Origin: Ailanthus altissimus
Taxonomy: Eukaryota > Streptophyta > Magnoliopsida > Sapindales > Simaroubaceae
Length of the DNA stretch: 64,000 nucleotides
Assembly (NCBI GenBank): GCA_946807835.1
Contig: OX327711.1
Span: forward strand, 19,875,501 to 19,939,500
Direction of reading: 5' to 3'
In this document: in pieces, positions 60,908-64,000 of the stretch
How the letters are laid out: every line of letters starts with the position of its first letter
Position numbering within the stretch: position 1 is the stretch's first letter
Notes under the pieces: model-generated
What the model saw: only the letters and a program-made list of their open reading frames with translations
What the model was told of the DNA's origin: nothing
The model's database searches: none
Made by a program: the position numbers and the translations under genes

Positions 60908-61112
60908 AATGGTTGGCCTTTTTGTCAGATTGTGTGGGGGCCCACCAACTCCTTGGTCTACCAGTTGGATGACACATTAGAGCCATCGGCGCACCCACAC
61001 AACCAGCTCAGGTTACCTGTGCCCTTAAGGATTTGAACCCCCGCCCCCATCTCATGGAGGCCTTATAGGCCTTTAGAGGTTCGTCCTTATACCTATCAAG
61101 CTAGCAGAGATT
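60908..61112 (-). mobile_element. SINE-like repeat, copy 3
   Basis: More diverged - strand copy. It keeps the head (gctagcttgataggtataag on the - strand), a ggggttcaaatcc B box and the tail block with tggtagaccaaggagttggt. Confidence 0.65.
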
Positions 61113-64000
61113 TGTACTCACGTGTCATCCCATTATTATATGAATATTTTATTTTATAATATTTATATAGTACATTATTTATTAAATCGCTAATTACTAT
61201 TATTAAATAGTTCAATACTTGTGACCCTACAGACATTATATTATTTGAAGGAGTTTAAATTTGGTCTAAAGAAGTTTAGATCAATGCCAAGAGTTAGCAT
61301 CACTGAAAATTATAAATGCTAAAGAGTTAGCTTGTTATATTGATAAATGAAGTGTAAGAGTTAGAATCTTATCTGTAACGGTACAAAGACATGAGAATAC
61401 ATTAGTAATAACATAGTTGCAATAGGTATTAAGAAATGTCATTATGTAAGTCTATTATAAAATTATATGTTTCTGGTCTTAATTCACCGCAGGTCTGACG
61501 GTGGAATCCTTTTATATAGACTAGTGTATACAATACCTAGATGGTTTAGATGGTTGTTCTTAACTGACCATGGGCTTACTGGAAGTTCGTATAACATACA
61601 GGTGTTCAGTGAGGACTGAATACTAAACAGACTCAACGAGGACCCTAATAAACATCCCATGAAATCGTCAATGGAAGGTCCTCTCAAGTTGAGTAGTATA
61701 CGCGGTCTTTTGACCTGAGTACCACGATGGGCTTATAAGTGATCAATCATACTTTGGTTCCACGCATGTCATAAACCTTTCACGGTGTGACTACTAGGTG
61801 TCGCTGGGTATGGTTCGATGCTTATGGAGTTCTGTGTGTACAGATATGGGATTCGTCCGCTCACATGAATGAGTTATATATATCCAGATGCTCAAAAACT
61901 GTATTTTAGAAAGTCTTATGGCCATAAGTAACAAACTCAAGAAAGAGTTTCCCACTATGTTAAACAATATTGTAAAAGTGTTTGCATATATTGTTTATTA
62001 AGATACGTGTTTGGAGATAAGTTCACAAATGAGCACATAGTGTAGTAACCAGTATTCACAACCGGTAAGAATATGTATTTATATATATATATATATATAA
62101 ATATACATATTTTATTTGTATGTGGGTGATACTTGATTTATGTATTGTTATTAGTAGTGTTTGTATAGGTTAAGGACATACTATTAGTATTGAGTTTATT
62201 TGCAAGACTTTAGATTTATTTTAGGGACCAAATTATAATACTTTAAAAGTTTTGAGGGCAAATTCGTAAATACTAAAAATTAGCCTCTTAGTATAAAAAT
62301 ACACTTTTGAAACCCTAATTCACTCATTTTGGTCGAGCTACCTCTTTTAGAGTGAGAAAAGAGAGAAAGAAAGGGGAGAGAAAGAGAAAAAGAAGAAGAA
62401 AGTTAAAATTTAAGGTTTAAGAGATATATTATAACTCTTTCTTAGTTTCTTGGTGTTAAATTAGTTAATTCTTTTAAATTTTGATTTCTGAAAATATATA
62501 CAATTGAGGATTTGATGTGTATTTCGTAAGATATTGTGAAAATTGATGATGATCTATGTAGATAGCTTGATAAATCATGATGAATTGCAGAATTTCTACT
62601 TGATAGTCTCTTGATCCAAGAATTTTATAAATTGTTGTGATTCGATTCTGGTTTTAAATTTTGAGTATATGAAATTAGACATGTTTAGGATCATCTGAGA
62701 CTTTGAATCGATTGAAAATTTCAGAAATTAAAGTTTTAGTGAATTTATCAAAATGACCCTAAAATTATAGAAATTTTCTGTGTTAACAGTATGATACAGT
62801 AACAAACAATTTTTGATCTGCTGAATGATCTTCAAAAATTATGAATTTATGGAATATGATAAGTTTATATGTCTAATATGATATACTCAGAATTGAGAAT
62901 TTATATCAATGTGGTTAAATTGTTATGATTTTCTAAAGTGTGTCAGCTCATTGCAATATTTGATTTATAGATTTTTAAAGCTATAGAATAAAATAGTTTT
63001 AAAATACTTTCGGCAGTGATTTTAAAGTGAAATATTTATCATGGATTGAGATATGTGTCAATAGTAATTCTGTGGTAGTTTTATAATTTTTGAGTTAGTA
63101 TATGATTTTATAAAATTAGAAGATTGAATACTGTTCAATAAATATCTTGATCCTGTTAGGTTAGTGGTTTAGATTCGATGATGTTTATGGAATGGATTGT
63201 ATAGGAATTATGATATAATATTCATATATAAAAAGGATATATGAGTCAAGAATGATATATTCTGATTTTAGAGTTATTGGACATCATTTGATGTATAAGA
63301 AAATTTTGTTAAATGTAAGTGATCAGAATAACGGATTTTGAGAAACCAAGTAATTAAACCAATTTGATGTGATAAGTGCAATATATGTAATTTTGTAAGC
63401 TATTTAAAGTATTTTGTATGAATTTTGAGACTCATGAAAGGATTAATCTCTATTGATAGGTTAAAGAGATTCAAGCCTTGTAGCTGAAAGTGTTAAGAGG
63501 AAAGTATACTAGATATTTTACTGAAATCATAATAAACATAGTAATTGTTATGTATGATTTTATAAATGTGGTTAAGAATATGTTTATGTTATGTCAAAGT
63601 ATATTTTGATATGAAATATGAAGACATGTGTTTATGAATGTAAGCATGGACATACATGACATATATGTGTTTTTGAAAGTGAGTTTTCAAAATGAAATAT
63701 GTTTAATAAAGAGAGTTTTTGAAGTGTAATATGTCAATGAGAAATATTTTGTGTTTTAAGGATGCTTGAACTCACTGTTAACTTAGTAGACATTTTATGT
63801 GATTTGTGGAGCCTTTATGTGTGGCATTTCCTTCGGGATTGGTATATGTTATATGTTCTGTATGTAGGGAGGATCCTATTGGTACCTAAAGGAAGAGTAA
63901 GTCATCACATTCGTGTGGTGGCGTATTGGTGCATGTGAGAAGACTCACCGATAATTAGGGTGAGGGTTTGGCTTTTACCTTCGGGCATGAGCATTATATA
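61113..64000. repeat. LTR-like repetitive DNA, runs off the window
   Basis: No gene. A TATA-like stretch (agtataaaaatacac) at about 62290 is followed by gaaaccctaattc and a purine-rich leader, the layout of the promoter part of a long plant gypsy LTR. The last 250 bp (ttcgggattggta, agactcaccgataattaggg) also resemble such LTRs. An (AT)n run is at 62079-62099. Family and ends cannot be fixed because the sequence continues past 64000. Confidence 0.4.

Overview
This is nuclear DNA of a flowering plant, almost certainly a eudicot. Genes have short GT-AG introns in a very AT-rich background, with plant-only families (SHAGGY kinase, LRR receptor kinases, DYW-type PPR) and many degraded retrotransposons. 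The species cannot be named from this sequence alone. I see no bacterial, viral or organellar segment.

The left part (1-35.6 kb) is gene-poor and repeat-rich. It holds a cluster of family-XII type, non-RD LRR receptor kinases. One copy on the + strand lacks its first exon (4581-7045). One fairly complete copy on the - strand has a frameshift in its signal-peptide region (17758-22567). Between them lies a shattered - strand pseudogene whose pieces (17575-17352, 15530-14875, 11714-10860) keep the parental order and are separated by insertions. One insertion is a Ty3-type element with an AACAC duplication on both sides, itself carrying a nested solo-LTR-like insertion. Around the cluster are Ty1/copia remnants, tandem LTRs, a CACTA element with a 3-bp target duplication, small MITEs, a fold-back element and degenerate tandem arrays.

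The right part (35.7-59.7 kb) is a normal gene-dense block: a group-I SHAGGY/GSK3 kinase (12 coding exons, 380 aa), an LRR-II receptor kinase of the CLERK/At5g45780 type (11 exons, 620 aa), a RING-CH membrane protein (2 exons, 358 aa), tRNA-Glu(CTC), ribosomal protein RPL11 (4 exons, 180 aa), a Rho-N domain protein of the RHON1/BP-73 type (- strand, 3 exons, 279 aa) and the intronless DYW PPR protein DOT4 (874 aa). The last two are divergently transcribed from a roughly 400-bp interval with two G-boxes, and both look like plastid RNA-metabolism proteins. An LTR element with a GAATA duplication sits between the CLERK-like and RING-CH genes.

The right end (59.7-64 kb) is repeat DNA again: a - strand copia RNase H remnant, three copies of a tRNA-derived SINE-like repeat (two head to head), and about 2.9 kb of LTR-like sequence running off the window.

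I found no wholly new biological system. The points most worth a second look are the layered break-up of the LRR-RLK pseudogene, the divergent plastid gene pair, and the well-bounded non-autonomous transposons.
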